A DNA stretch of 64,000 nt from Cannabis sativa (lineage: Eukaryota > Streptophyta > Magnoliopsida > Rosales > Cannabaceae), in NCBI RefSeq assembly GCF_029168945.1, contig NC_083603.1:9920001-9984000 (forward strand), in the 5' to 3' direction. The translations under genes and the position numbers were made by a program. Of the stretch, positions 21,840 through 34,795 are shown piece by piece. The notes beneath the pieces are model-generated. The model saw nothing but the letters and a program-made list of their open reading frames with translations, ran no database searches and had not been told where the DNA came from. Every line of letters starts with the position of its first letter. Position 1 is the first letter of the stretch.

Positions 21840-24023
21840 ATTATATGTATTGGATTTTTAAATTATTATTTTCTTTACATTAAAATATTAATTGTATATA
21901 TAATTTTTTTTTTTTTAAATGTGTGGATTAGATTGGATTAGATCAGTTACTTTTACATGTCAATCAACATCCAATCTACACAAGTGCGGATTTGGAATTT
22001 TCCAATCCGCACAAGTGCATCTATTCGAACTTTCCAGATTAGATTGAATCGGTTATTTTCTGAACACCCCTAGCCACACGGAAAAAATTATATTTTTACT
22101 GTTCTGGCTTTTTCTTTTTCTTTTATACTATAAACACCGAAAATAAAAAAAGAGATCTCCATCTTCCACACTCACAGACAGAACCACCACAACAATACCA
22201 GAACAGCCGAAAAATAATCATTAATTTCGGCGAGATGTTTAATGCTTGGGTTGTCATAGTTTTTCTAAAGTTGTTTTTGGGTTGTACTGTTGTTTTGTAT
22301 GTTTAACAAATATTGGTTGCAAATTACAAGGTTAAACCAATCACTGAATATTTATTTGAGGTAATCGGAATGAAAGAATCAGTGACAGTAATAGTCTTAC
22401 CTCCCATTGAAATGGTAAAATCTGGAAGACCAAAATAAAAAGAGGATGGAAGCTGGCTGGAAAAAGAAACAACATAACAAATACAGCAAATGTGGGGAGC
22501 TGGGACACAACAAGAGAATATACATGAGAAGGCATCAAAAATGAAAAGAAGTAGAATAATTAAAAAAAAATACCGGTGGAACAATGGAGAAAAACTGAAC
22601 ATATATTGGAGCATAGGATACTGAAAAAAATAACTTACATACAAATTTCATTAGTTTCCTATTACTATTAAAAATAGAGTTGTACAATAATATTTGAAAA
22701 AATGTGATAAAGAAATGAAAGAAAACAACAATAAAACAACCTTAAAATAATAATAAAACAATAACAAAATAACTAGTAATAGAAAAGGGTAAGTTGGAGA
22801 AAGACTTGGAAGTACGGTAAAGATGGAGCCAACGCTTTGAAACTAAGGAGACTGAAGAACATGAACTTAGTAGGAGTTTTTGAAAGATTTCTACAAGAAG
22901 CTCATCACAGAAGAAGTTCTACAGCTCTCTCATACACACAACCACACTCTTATTTCCCAAATTCTTCTTTTTCTTTTCCCTCTTTCACATACTCTTTTTT
23001 TTATTATTATATACTACAAAAGGAGAGAGTTAGCTTTTATTTAGGCAATGTTGTAGACTTGGGAAAAAAAAAAGCGAAGAAGAAGATGAACATTGGAGAA
23101 AGAGCTCAAATACATTGAAAAATAAATAATGTGTGTGTGTTTAGTGATTTGCTCAAGAGAAATATATATATATAAACACATATATTTTCTTGGGAAGGAG
23201 GAGATCATGTGGTGGGTTGTTGCCCAAATTTAAAAAAAAAAAATTGAAAAACACATAATAATGTGTATGAGAGGTCAACATCAACTTTAATCATCATTTA
23301 AGGAATGAGAAGATCATGTGATGGGCTGTTGCCTAAATTTAAAAAAAAAAATGAAATACACAAATAATAATGTATATGAGAGGTTAACATCAACTTTAAT
23401 CATCATTTAAAAAAAATAACAAAAAAATAAAGAAGATAAAATATTGGTGACAAAATAGCATAAAATGGCAATATACATAATTTTATATTATACATAGTAT
23501 ACAATAAATAAAAAATACAGTAAAAAAATAAATTATGTCGTACTGCAGTATAAAAGAAATAAATTTAAAAAAAACAGTATGTGGTGTAAGAATCTATTTT
23601 TAAATATAAAGTCCAATTCAGCCTATATAAAATATTAATATATTTTTACAATATTAAATTAACACATAATATATATTTAAAAATAATTTTAAAAAAAATA
23701 AATTTATATGTTTTTAACTGTATAAATAAATAATTTAAGTATAAAAAAACTATATTTATGGATGTAATTTGTGTTTTTTATATTTGTAATTTCATGCTGT
23801 GCCTTTGTGTTTGACGTATCGTCATGTGCTTAAATTCATATTTTTCATGTCATACTAAATTTAAGTTTATATTTTTTTTTTGTATTGAGTCGTACCTATG
23901 CTTCCAAAATTTGTGCTAGTTTGATACCGTATCAAAAAGTCTAACCTGAATGTATAACTCTATAGCTTGAGTTGAGAGGAACAATATTCTAAAATTTAAG
24001 ATAAGAAGTCAAAGCAATGTGTC
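21840..24023. other. AT-rich intergenic DNA
   Basis: No gene could be supported. The stretch at 22150-22260 looks like a plant 5' UTR (CACCACAACAATACC and a following ATG), and 22800-22960 has gene-like composition, but neither gives a recognisable protein. A tandem repeat lies at 23196-23412. Confidence 0.4.
23196..23412 (+). repeat. About 110-bp tandem duplication
   Basis: Two units share AGATCATGTGRTGGGYTGTT, GCCYAAATTT plus an A-run, and GAGAGGTYAACATCAACTTT, TAATCATCATTTAA. The units start at about 23202 and 23311. Confidence 0.85.
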
Positions 24024-24036
24024 AAATTTTGTTTTT

Positions 24037-24518
24037 TGTTTTTTTTTTTGTTGAATAATAATGAGAATTCATTAAATCAAATCTTCTAAAACCAAGGAAG
24101 TAATTACAGTAGGTATAACGCAACAGTACTAAAAGTACGGTCAGCTTCCGTAAGAGAAGATCGCGCCAGAGCGTGCACAACCTTATTCGCAGACCGCTTA
24201 ACAAAGCTAAAAGAGACATTATCAATAGTGGCCAACAAAGCCTTACAATCTAAAATTATATGACCATAAGGAGGGGCCATATTTTTATTACTTTGTAAAT
24301 CTAAAACAACTCTAAGACAATCAGACTTCACAATTACACTAGACCATTCGTTATCTTTAATCAAACTCAAAGCCTATTTTATTCCAATAGCTTCAACTTC
24401 ATAAGGTTGTAAAGCACGAGGCTTCTTCAAAATTTTTGCTTGGATGACCGTACCAGTCTCACTTTGAGCCATGAAGCCAATACCAAAGATCCTCTCATTC
24501 CAATACCACTACCTGTAT
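24037..24518 (-). mobile_element. 5'-truncated L1 LINE ending in an RNase H-like domain
   Basis: The minus strand encodes the RNase H-like tail of a plant L1: GIGFMAQSETGTVIQAK, EVEAIGIK, WSSVIVKSDCLRVVLDLQS, SFSFVKRSANKVVHALARSS. One stop lies before ALSLIKDNE. The 3' end carries a poly(A) tail (T-run near 24039-24050 on the plus strand). AAATTTTGTTTTT occurs at 24024-24036 and 24519-24531, a 13-bp target duplication. Typical target-primed, 5'-truncated insertion. Confidence 0.88.
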
Positions 24519-24531
24519 AAATTTTGTTTTT

Positions 24532-25425
24532 AAATTAAGTATACCAGCAAAATTATATTAAGTAGCTTATTAGTTTTACATTTCGTGGTTTTATAAGTAT
24601 GAATTAATTTTATATTTTGAGTAAAGAATGAAAGAATAGTTTAATAATATTGTAGTTGGGATTTCAAGATCATTTTTGAGTATGTTTCAATCAAAAATAT
24701 GTTATAAAGATCACGCCATGCACGTGTATCACATGATCACATCGACTGTCTAAATTAAATGTTAGGGAGACCAATTTTCACAAATGTAGAGAAGATTATG
24801 GGAAAATAGATGTAATGACTAATTGAGTATGGAAAAAGGTTAAATGGTACCAGTGGTTCTTAGTAGCTTCTTATGTGTCAGTATTGCGATTGGTTTAACT
24901 AAATATAGGGTCCCACATAGTTTAATATAATAGTTTTTAAGTTATATTACTAGTCAATCGCTACGTAACATATCGAAAAAATACTAGACATTATTGGTGC
25001 CTAATAGTTATCCTTATGCAAATAAAAGTAATTAAAGATATACCTCAATACTTTGTATAGCTAATAATCTAGTACCGCATGACATATTCTTTATAACTAT
25101 TTTTACTCTTTGCCCACCACCCACATGACTCCGTGTACCTTTTTGTCCTTGCCCATAGAGATAAGGTTTGGGCTGTCTCAATAATGTGTTACCCGCCGTA
25201 CGGCTTTCAAATAAGAACAAAACAAAATAAAAAAATTATGTTCAAAAATAATTTTTTAAGTAAAAAAAAATAGTACTTAACAAAAAAAAAAAAAAGTAAA
25301 AAAAAATAGTTATAATGTTAAATATTCTCCTAGTATTAAGGCTGATAATTAGTGTAATTGTGTTGACACGTTTATGATATGACAAGATTAAAGTAAATAC
25401 AAATATGGTACGTTTATTAAACGTC
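24532..25425. other. Intergenic DNA before the large Copia element
   Basis: Nothing recognisable. The minus-strand open frame at 25032-25220 has no identifiable homology. Confidence 0.4.
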
Positions 25426-25430
25426 TTGAA

Positions 25431-26242
25431 TGTTAGAATTATTATTGTGGATTAATATAATCATGAGATTAATACTATAAACACAATCATTAACTATGTT
25501 CCCAATATTTGTTCATAACCATAATGAGATGGTTGATAAATTAATTAGGGGTATATTGAAAAATACCTCTTTTATTTATCAATTAGTCAAATCTACCTCT
25601 AATTTTATATTTAATTGAAATATACCTGTTTTTATATGTATTGTACCCAAAATACCCTGACATAAGAGAGTCACATGGAGACTATATTGAGGTGACAGGG
25701 GTAAAATCGGTAAAGTGTTTAAAAAAAGAGATAAAAATAATAGGATTTAAAAAAGAGGATAAAAATAAAAGAGGACAATATAAAAAAGGTATAGAGTCTA
25801 ATTTCCTCAATTAATTATGTATTAGAGGCACATGAGATCACCCTTTATATTATAATTGGCTCATTAAATTATAGTATACCATAAAAGGACCACTTAAGCC
25901 CTATAAGTAAATAACCCCTTAGGGTTATAAGGGTATGGGATGTATATATATATATATATATATGTTATTGATGATAGAGTGGTTTTAAGGTGTATGGTAA
26001 TAAGAAAAGAGGGGATGGCTCCACATTGTGGCTCTAAGGGCTTGGGTCCAATCTTGAGAACTTGCTAGTGATTCTTGTTGGAGGCATTAAAGCAAAATGG
26101 CTCATATGGATGGATTGAGATGTGTGTGTATTTATGAATTTGATGCTCTAAATAAATATTGATCTTGGTTGATGATTATGAGTAATAAAGATTAGCATTT
26201 AATGTGTTTTTGGTTAGCTCATAATCTGTAGAAAGATTAACA
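25431..26242 (+). repeat. 5' LTR of the large Copia element, with a small insertion
   Basis: It starts TGTTAGAATTATTATTGTGG and ends AGAAAGATTAACA. It matches the 3' LTR at 38263-38794 (532 bp) apart from a 261-bp insertion with its 9-bp duplication, a longer TA run near 25945-25964 and scattered substitutions. Confidence 0.95.
25548..25808. mobile_element. 261-bp MITE-like insertion in the 5' LTR
   Basis: The insertion is absent from the 3' LTR, so its edges are certain. AATTAATTA (9 bp) flanks it at 25539-25547 and 25809-25817. It begins GGGGTATATTGAAAAATACC and ends TCTAATTTCCTC; its terminal inversions are weak. A 9-bp duplication suggests a Mutator-derived element. Confidence 0.8.
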
Positions 26243-27581
26243 ATTGGTATCAAGAGCCAAAGTTATTGATTTTAGAGCTCAAATTTTTCATAAATCCTTT
26301 TTTTTTTCCAAATCTAAAATTTGTGATAATTATTTTCGGATTAATATGTTTAATGTTGTATGAATATGAGTTCTATGATTTTAAATGTGTTCATATATGT
26401 TTTGGGAACCATTTTTTTTTTTTATATTTTCCATTGAGGTACATGGAAGTTTGACAATGGAGGATACCCATTTCGGATTTACCATTTTTGGTATATTATT
26501 TTGTGTTTTTTAAATTATATGGGTATTGTAAAATAATAGAGGGTTGAAAATGGAACAAAACCCGTCAAACGACGTCGGATTTGGTGGTCAAAGGTGGTAT
26601 ATCCGACCGGGTCACGAACCGGGTCGCGCCGATCCGGCTTGCAGACCCGCGGATCCGTGTGTGGGTTTTTTGGGTGAAAGGGACGACAGAAAACGACATG
26701 TCGTTTGCCACTGTCGGGCAAAAACGACATTTGGTTCAGCCCCCACCGAGCAAACATGATGAGTCGTTTTATTGGGCCTTTTGGATGTCGTTCGTGGCAA
26801 ACGACATGTCGTTTTCCAAAAACGACATGTCGTACATACAGAATCTCAGCCCTTTGCAGCGAAAAACGACGGGTCGTTTATGACCCAGCTGCATGTCATT
26901 TTCACCAAACGACATGTCGTTTTTCATAAACGACACGTCGTACGTTAGTTAAAAAAAAGGAAGGAGCATGGGGGCACGTGCAAGGTCAAATTTTGGACCA
27001 TTTTTCACCAATTTGTTTCATTTTTAGCATTCTATCATTCCCACATCTTAATTTTATGCATAATATTAATTCATGAATTTATTCATAATCTTAGTTATTA
27101 ATATTATCTTGTTATGGCATAAATTAATGTTTATTTGAACAAATAGTGCTTATTTTCTTACCTATCGTAAGATTAAGCATGGAAAATTGTTTGGTAATGA
27201 GGAACATTTAAATATTGTATCTTCTTCCCATATAAGATTAAGATCCTTATAAATAATTAATTATCCTATTGATAATAATTACTTGCTAAGGATAATGCTT
27301 AATTTGGTGAAGAAAATTTATTAAATATTATGAATCACAATTTATTTATCCTTTCGATTGTAAATTAATGTATTTGATTATAATATTTAATAGATTGTTC
27401 TTACCTGTGTATGAGTTCTACTGTATTAATTTTGTCTAAGAACTCTAGCATACATGATGATCATTTGTTATTTTGCGATCATTTATTTATGAGAGAAAGA
27501 GCACAAATGACATGATTTTGTTAAAACATGCATTTAATGGTTATTGCTCTTATTTCTCATTCAGCTTTAAGCATTCCAAGA
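26243..27581 (+). other. Leader region of the large Copia element
   Basis: Non-coding, from the primer-binding site to gag. It includes an unusual GC-richer block (26560-26945) full of AAACGACATGTCGTTT palindromes; small open frames there are by-products of that repeat. Confidence 0.8.
26560..26945. repeat. Cluster of CGACATGTCG palindromes
   Basis: The 16-bp palindrome AAACGACATGTCGTTT is perfect at 26691-26706, 26799-26814 and 26907-26922. Variants include AACGACATGTCGTAC near 26821, AACGACGGGTCGTTT near 26865, AACGACACGTCGTAC near 26929, and several half sites (CGACATTT, ATGTCGTT). Confidence 0.9.
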
Positions 27582-28558
27582 ACCTCTGCCATGTTGACAC
27601 TGAATGGAACCAACCACAAACAATGGGTAGAATCTCTCATGTTGAATTTGACTCTTATGAGAGTGGATTTTGCCTTGAGAATGGATGCACCGCCTAAACC
27701 TGCTGATGATGCCACTGAAAAGGATAAGAAATCCTATGAGGATTGGGAGCATTCCAATTGATGTTGTTTGATGCTTATGAGGTATCACATGGATGAGTCC
27801 ATTCGTGATAGTATTCCTCAGATTGAAAATGCAAAGGATTTTCTTGCTGCCATTAAGGAAAAGTACAAAAAGTACTCAAAGAATGAGAAAAATGAGTACT
27901 TGACTTTGTTCCATCGCACTAATTATGCCAATATGGGTGATATTAAAGCCCACATTGATAAGCTCATGGGTTGTTACCAAAAGCTCAAGGGCATGGGATT
28001 GGATCTCGGTGAGGATTACATGGTATGGTTTGTGATGGAAACCATTCCTTCTCAATTTGATTCGATCAGATCAAGTTACAATGCTCAAAAAGAGCAGTGG
28101 ACCATTGAGGAGATGACTGCTATTCTTGCCAAAGAAGAAGAAGACATGAAAAAGGGGAGAACAAGAAGTATCTCCATGGTGACCAATCCAAACAATTCTC
28201 ACAAGAGAAAGTTCACTCCCAACAACTCTAGTGACCAAAGGTTTCATAAGAAGAAAGCCACCAATCCTAAGGGAAATGGACAAGCAAGCTCTTCTTCATC
28301 TGGTCATAAGAATGAGTTTTTCAAAGGGAAGTGCAACTTTTGTCAATGCTTCGGGCATAAGAAAGCTGATTGCCGAAAGCTCAAAGCTCACTTAGAGAAG
28401 AAAGGTAATTGTCTTGTGATGGTTTGTTTGGAATCTAATATTATTGATGTGCCCTCAAACACTTGGTGGTTAGATACTGGTTCTACAATTCATGTTACGA
28501 ATTCTTTGCAGGCAGTGACAAGTCGAAGAAGGCCGAGTAGGTTGGAGGAGTATGTGTA
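27582..28558 (+). pseudogene. Copia gag and protease start (large element)
   Basis: The frame opens near LTLNGTNHKQWVESLMLNLT, a Copia gag N-terminus. A TGA after WEHSN (27759-27761) interrupts it; the same frame then continues through DFLAAIKEKYKKYSKNEKNE and MGCYQKLKGMGLDL. A CCHC zinc knuckle (CNFCQCFGHKKADC) lies at about 28333-28374. The aspartic protease motif WWLDTGSTIHVTN follows near 28462-28500. The frame is cut at 28558 by the nested LTR element and resumes at 34796. Confidence 0.9.
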
Positions 28559-30419
28559 TGTTGGGTTTTGTGCCCTAAATAAAACCCATTTCAATATAAT
28601 CAGATTTACTTATTAATAAAGATCAGAAATAACATTTTATGTTGCATGATTCACATGATTTATTTCATGATTATATATATAATGTATGAATTCTATTTAA
28701 GTCCAGAACATATGAATTGGTTAATGATTATAGTGTTGTTAGCACAGTACAATATAATCTTAATTATATGTTCGAAAGTTTATTCCCTGATTTGCCAGTT
28801 CACTGGATTTAGACTGACATGATAATCAGCGATAGGTATTCTTACACCTTGGATAAGTGTTATGTCCTTTCTAGGGCATTGGCAAAGTTTACCAGTATCG
28901 ATGTATGGAGTATACATCGGAAGGTACCGATATTGAACTTTGATTAGATATATCAAAATTTACCGTAATATCTATTCAATTCAATATCACTTGTTGATCC
29001 TAGATCAAATGATCTTAATCCTGATATGATTAGGTTCGATCTCAAGAGTATTATACATGTTCTTTGATTTGTTAGTTAAGCCTACTTTTGGGTCAGGGTG
29101 ATACGTACATTTTGGGAACATGATAGTATAATTCAGTGGGAGCGCTAACATAAATATGGAGTCTATAACTTCTATAGGAATTTAGAAGTGAAATGATGAT
29201 ATCCTTCGAGCTTGGCTAAACAGAGATAAATGGTGGAGATCTCATTTCACTTCGCTGAAATATCATTTATACGGAGCTAAGTGTTTTAAGGATAAAATAC
29301 ATTGAAGGTGTAACGGTAATTTAATTTCTATTCAATGTAGATCATCTATTAGAGGGTCATTGATCATATTAGGGTTATAATAATGGATAACTAATAGCGT
29401 ATCTATATCGTGGAACATATAGAGCGTTCTATATAACTGAGAGTGCAATTCCAAGTTCTAAATGTGGATTCAATAAGGAATTAATAAGTTAGGGAATTTA
29501 CTTGATAAATTCGGTTCAACTTATTGGAAGCTCGGTTAATATAGGCCCATGGTCCGCATACTAGTTGAGACCATACTGCTTGTAAGACTCAATTAATTGA
29601 TTTTGTTTAATCATTTATAATTCTAAAGTTAGACTATGTCTAGTTTATGAATTTTCACTAAGCAAGGACGAAATTGTAAAGAAAAGAGATTCTAGGTTTA
29701 TTTATTAATTAAGAGACTTTACATGTCTAAATTAATAAATATATTAAATGGCAATATTATTTAATAATTAATTTTTAGTTATTAAATAATTAGAATTGAC
29801 ATTTAAATGGTTGAATTGGAAAATTGGCATTTTTGAGAAAATGGGATTGAAAAATAACAAAATGGAAAGTTGCAAAGTGAGGCCCAATTTCCTTATATGG
29901 CCGGCCACTATGCAAGCCTTTTACCATTTATTTTTTCATTATTTTAATGCCATACAATTCTAACCTAAACCTAGTTGGCATTCTATAAATAGAAAGTGTT
30001 GGCTTCAGGAAACTATGACTTGCACATTGTTCCTTTCAGAGAAAGCCATAGCCGGCCCTATTCTCTTCTTCTTTCTCTCTTGAATTTCGAAATGCCTTGA
30101 GTGATAGAGTAGTGCCCGCACACATCAAGTGGTATCTCAATCATAGTGTGTAAGACTGAAGAATCCAAACAACAAGAAGGAGAATCAGCATCAAAGGAAG
30201 GAGAGAAAGAGATCCAGGTTCAGATCTTGATTATGCTCTACTACAGAAAGGAATCAAGGGCTAGAGATTTGAACGGAAGGAGCCATTATATTCCGCTGCA
30301 CCCAATGTAAGGTTTCCTAAACTTTATATGTGTTTATTTCATTGTTTTAGAATTCATATTAGGATGTTAATGAAACATACATTTTAGTAAATCTAGATCC
30401 TGGTAAAATATTTTCAACA
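28559..30419 (+). repeat. 5' LTR of the nested element
   Basis: TG...CA ends. It is homologous to the solo LTRs at 10948-12820 (opposite strand) and 61159-63048. The half near 30000-30120 looks like a transcribed leader (TCTATAAATAG near 29983, then CTTCTTTCTCTC), so transcription probably starts near 30010. Confidence 0.95.
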
Positions 30420-30434
30420 ACTGGTATCAGAGCC

Positions 30435-31638
30435 ATGGTAATGATTTACTTTTATGAAGTATGAATTAAAACGATGATATGTGTTGATTTGGATGGTTTC
30501 ATGTTGATCTGTGTGTTATATGATGATTGATTGATGCTTGTGAAATTTTATGAAAAATAATTGAATTTTCGTTTCTGGAATTATTTTTATTGGATAGTTT
30601 GGAAAAAAATTAAGCAATTCACTTTTTTACAGAACTCAATTTCAATTTTATTTGAATTAGTTATGATTTTTTGAAGTTTTGAAAAAATCGGGGGTGGTGA
30701 CACACCCTTGTGCGAGTGGCTGGCTGCTGGCAGCACCCTTTGTGCGCCCAAGCAGCCCCTCGCGCCCAAGAATGTGCACCCGTACAGCTCACAATTTTTT
30801 CGTTTATCTTCGATTTTTCATGCTATTTCATGGAATTAACTTCCGATTTTTTGTGTGGTTTTGTATTTTGATTTTTACTTTTCATATTTCAAATCTAATT
30901 ATCATAAATAAATTAATTTGATTTTTTAAAATTAATTTTAGATATTAGTGTAATTTGAATTTGAAAATAGGTAAAAATCTTTTTTTGCTTACCTTTTTTT
31001 TTTTCTTATTTTTTTTTAAATTTGATTATTTTATCTTATTTTTAAATCTAAGGTCAGATATTAAATTCATTTTATAAAATATTCTATTTTAAGTAATTTG
31101 ACCTTATTTAGATTTAAAATAAGATTACTATAATCATGGTATTTTAAATAGAAATAAGATATTTTTGCTAACTTTTAAATTTTGTTATTTTTTTCTTAAA
31201 TTAAATTATAAAATCAGAAAAGGGTATGTATTTATCATTTTATTTTATTGAATATTTAATTTATAAAATAACATGAAATTTAAAAGGTGGTCAGCAAAAT
31301 TTTTGAAATGATATTTAGGTTACTTGAAACCTAATTTTTCAAAATTGTAGGTTTAATTTTTAATTTTAATTTATTTTATTTTAAAACCGAAAATATTTTT
31401 TATTTAAATATTATTTTCGGAAATTTTTTTTATTAATTAATTTAAAATTAAATAAATCCTACATCCAACTATCCAAATTCAACTTGTTGCAGGAGTATGT
31501 GTTTTAGCTTGTTTGTAAGTTTTCTAAAACATATTATTGCTTGATCTAAATTGCCATGGTTAACTTGTTGACAGATCCAACGATTTGATTTTAACCCATG
31601 GTTCAATTGTCAATAGGTCAAGTAAATAATTTGTAACA
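30435..31638 (+). other. Leader of the nested LTR element
   Basis: Very AT-rich non-coding DNA with one GC-rich block at about 30690-30775 (GTGCGAGTGGCTGGCTGCTG, GCGCCCAAGCAGCCCCTCGC). No gag-like frame is seen. Confidence 0.7.
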
Positions 31639-32088
31639 GGTAATGTAAAGACCGCTTAGTTTAATTTGGAAATTAGCAGTTAATCATGTTTAATTATGAA
31701 AATTATTTATAGCTATTTAAATAATTATTTATACTGTTATTATTGAATTCTGAAATGCATTTTATGTCATTTAGTAGTTTTCATAATTTTGTATTTCCGG
31801 TGCCCGGTAACATGGAACTCGGTGTTTGTCTCAGTAAAATCACAACTTAGTATGTTAGTAGTGTGGGACGGTTTATTAGACATTGAGAATGTCGGAAATG
31901 GCCGAAAATTTAGAATTTCCCAAAATACCCCTTTAGTGTTATTCCCATTGTTAGTTTGTCTTTTTGTGGCTTAATAATTGAAAAATATATGTTTATTTAG
32001 TTATTATTTTGGCTGAAGTAAAATGAGTTAAGTAGCATTTAAATTTCATTTTTCTTTTCAAACTTAGAAAAAATAGAAAAAAATTTCA

Positions 32089-32091
<3 letters not shown>

Positions 32092-32181
<90 letters not shown>
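32092..32181 (+). repeat. CT microsatellite
   Basis: About 45 uninterrupted CT units in the leader-like part of solo LTR copy B. Copy A has only a short CT-rich tract at the same place (near 13700). Confidence 0.95.
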
Positions 32182-32184
<3 letters not shown>

Positions 32185-33205
32185 CGGCCACTTCTTGAGC
32201 AGCTGGTTTTGATGTGTTTCTTCTACATTTCTAGCAAGATTCATCTTGGTTTGAGGTGCTTAAACTTTAGGTATTTTCCCTTGTAGCTTGTCTTAGTGTT
32301 TTCTTGTGTTTTAAGGAAAAATTAGTGAATTGCATGCTTGATTTTGATGTGTTCTTGTTGCTGTATGTTGTGGTTAATTTTTGAAGTTTATTCTAGATTA
32401 TTTGTGTTGATTTGAGCTGCTGGTAATGCATGATTAGTGGTGTGATTTAAGGTTATGGATTTTCTATGTAAAAGTTTAGTTTTCAAAGATAAAATTGGAA
32501 TTGGTGGCTGTAGTTGTTGCATGAGTTAGGTTTTAGTTTCTGCAGTTTTTATATGCTTGAATATGAGTTTTTAATCAGGGTTTGATGCATGATTTGTTGC
32601 TTGGTCAAGTTTTAAGTTTTAGAACTCAATCTTTGACCTTTAATGGTGAAATGAGTTTCTGTGTGTGAAGCTCGGTTTTGTTGCTTTAGAAATATTCTAG
32701 GGGATATATAGAACAAGTCTGGAAGGTCTTGTGTGATTTGGATTGGATTTGATTGAGTTATGAATTTTTGAAATTCTGCCTGCGAGGAACCGGAATTTCG
32801 GTTGTGCATCCGGAATTCCGGATGGGTTTTGAAAATTCCCGGAACCGGAATTCTGGTTGGACAACCGGTTTGCCGGTTGGGTGATTTTCAGAAACCCTAG
32901 TTTTCCTCGTTTTTATGTTTTTGGGGTATTGCCATGCTTTTTATCGATAGGGAAACTTTTAGTTCCTAGTTTAAGTCCCCTGGAAGTGATTTAGCGTATC
33001 ACTTATAGTGTTGTGATTTTTATGGTTTAGGAGCCTGTGATCCGCCGCGCAGATAGTTCCAGTCAGGTTGACCGGCACACCTGAATTCGGAATTGAGGTA
33101 AGATTAGTATAACAGTATGCATATATAGATTACATGTTTAGCGTGCATGTTAGGAAGCCTGTTAGATTACATTAGATATGTATGTTGGCTTCGAACCATC
33201 CGACT

Positions 33206-33535
33206 GTGTCACATCGGTACGAGCAGAGTATGACTAGCACCGGAGTATGACCGGTTGACCGAGTATAGGCCGACACCGTATCACATCGGCACAAAGCTAG
33301 AGTATGACTAGCACCGGAGTATGACCAAAGGTGCCGAGTATAGGCCGATACTTAGGTTGGTGGTTCCGTACTATTTGACGTATCACATCGGTACAGGCTA
33401 GAGTATGACTAGCAGCTGGAGTATGACCAGTTTGACCGAGTATAGGCTGATACTGTAACACATCGGTACAGGCTAGAGTATGACTAGCAGCTGGAGTATG
33501 ACCAGTTCGACTGAGTATAGGCTGTTACTTGTCAA
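33206..33535 (+). repeat. Tandem repeat array in solo LTR copy B
   Basis: Four units of CACATCGGYAC, AGAGTATGACTAGCA, GGAGTATGACC and CGAGTATAGGCYGA/TTAC. Each unit itself contains a duplicated GAGTATGAC. Confidence 0.88.
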
Positions 33536-34035
33536 TAGTACCGTCCTTATGAACGTTCAGACTCAGTATCGTGTTGGACACGGCAGTTAGGGTTATGGTC
33601 AGGGGTATGGGCGTCGGATCATGACCGGGATTTATGTATGATTATTATTATGCTTTTCTTACTGAGTCTGTCGACTCACAGTGCTATGTTTATGTGTAGG
33701 TAAGGGCAAGGCTAGGGCTGATGGACCGTGAGCGAGCCGGTGAAGATTGTACATGTCGGGGCGGTTAGGCCTGGAGCGTACGATCATCGGGACAGCGAGG
33801 CTATTTTTGTAATTAGTCGCTAGGCGACAAGTATTTTGTATAGACAGTAAACTTTTGTAAATGGTTTTGTAATCAGGATCCCGAGTATTTTGTATAAGTA
33901 TTTTACAAGTTTAATTAAAAAGCAAAAAATTTTAATTAATCACGTTTTCCATAAACCTCGTTGATTAGCAACGAGCTGCACAGTATGTTTAAAAATCACG
34001 TAATACGCCTATGCTAGTTAGGGTGTTACAGGTAA

Positions 34036-34512
34036 ATTTTACATTCTTCTTTCATCTGTGTATGACCTAGTAACATGATAGGATCCATCCAAATCTGTAT
34101 GCCTGTGTGAGCCTATATGTTTACTTTATGTTTAGATGCATATAGGTTGTTGCTAAATAAAATGTCACACCATGATAGATTTTATTTAGGCCCATTTAGT
34201 TTTTGGGCCTATTCAATTAATAATAGTTGTTCATTTTAAGGTTAAATTCCTCTCTTTTGGGCCTTGTGTGAGAGTTGGGGGCCAATAGAAGTGGGTACGA
34301 CATACTGAACCCAGGTTCCCCTCACATGAACTACCCCAATTGTGAAGGCCCATTTGCCTGATTTGGATAACTGTGCTAGGTTAATTAAATTAGTTTAACC
34401 TAATAAAATTGATTAGCAACATAACTAACTTTTAAAATATATGAAATTTATTTTTTAAAGTTAATTTTAAGAAAAACACTCTTAGTTTAAGATATTCCGC
34501 ATCAAAGGAATC
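34036..34512 (+). other. Internal non-coding remainder of the nested element
   Basis: Joins solo LTR copy B to the truncated 3' LTR. No coding similarity and no polypurine tract is recognisable before 34513, consistent with a deletion across the 5' half of the 3' LTR. Confidence 0.6.
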
Positions 34513-34795
34513 AGCATAGTGTGTAAGACTGTGAAGAATGCAAACAACAAGAAGGAGAATTAGCATCAAAGGAAGGAGAGAAAGAGATCCAGGTTCAGAT
34601 CTTGATTATGCTGTGCTACAGAAAGGAATCAAGGGCTAGAGATCTGAACGGAAGGAGTCATTATATTCCGCTGCACCCAATGTAAGGTTTCCTAAAACTT
34701 TATATATGTTTATTTCATTGTTTTAGAATTCATATTAGGATGTTAATGAAACATACATGGTAGTAAATCTAGATCCTGGTAAAATATTTCCAACA

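Larger units (their letters stand above)
31644..34030 (+). mobile_element. Solo LTR of the TGTAAAGACCGC family (copy B)
   Basis: It runs from TGTAAAGACCGCTTAG to TTAGGGTGTTACA with a perfect GGTAA duplication (31639-31643 and 34031-34035). Sequence order matches copy A: a CT tract (32092-32181), palindromes (32785-32880), a tandem array (33206-33530) and a conserved tail. No coding capacity. Confidence 0.93.
28559..34795 (+). mobile_element. Nested LTR element without coding domains
   Basis: The element begins TGTTGGGTTTTGTGCC at 28559 and ends TTTCCAACA at 34795, flanked by GTGTA at 28554-28558 and 34796-34800. Its 5' LTR is 28559-30419 (1861 bp) and its primer-binding site TGGTATCAGAGCC is at 30422-30434. 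Only the last 283 bp or so of its 3' LTR remain (about 34513-34795). The internal sequence, apart from a solo LTR at 31644-34030, is about 1.7 kb of AT-rich non-coding DNA. It was either always non-autonomous or has lost its coding region by deletion. Confidence 0.92.

Noticed and set aside
22324..22644. Minus-strand open frame of 106 residues
   Set aside because: Hydrophobic, low complexity and with no recognisable domain; no splice or promoter support.
22910..22960. Possible microRNA precursor near TTCTACAGCTCTCTCATAC
   Set aside because: Loosely similar to miR396 but with too many mismatches and no complementary arm nearby.
25032..25220. Possible organelle-derived or coding fragment
   Set aside because: GC content is higher than the flanks, but no organelle gene or protein could be recognised.
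26544..26929. Overlapping open frames on both strands
   Set aside because: They arise from the GC-richer palindrome cluster in the Copia leader and resemble no protein.
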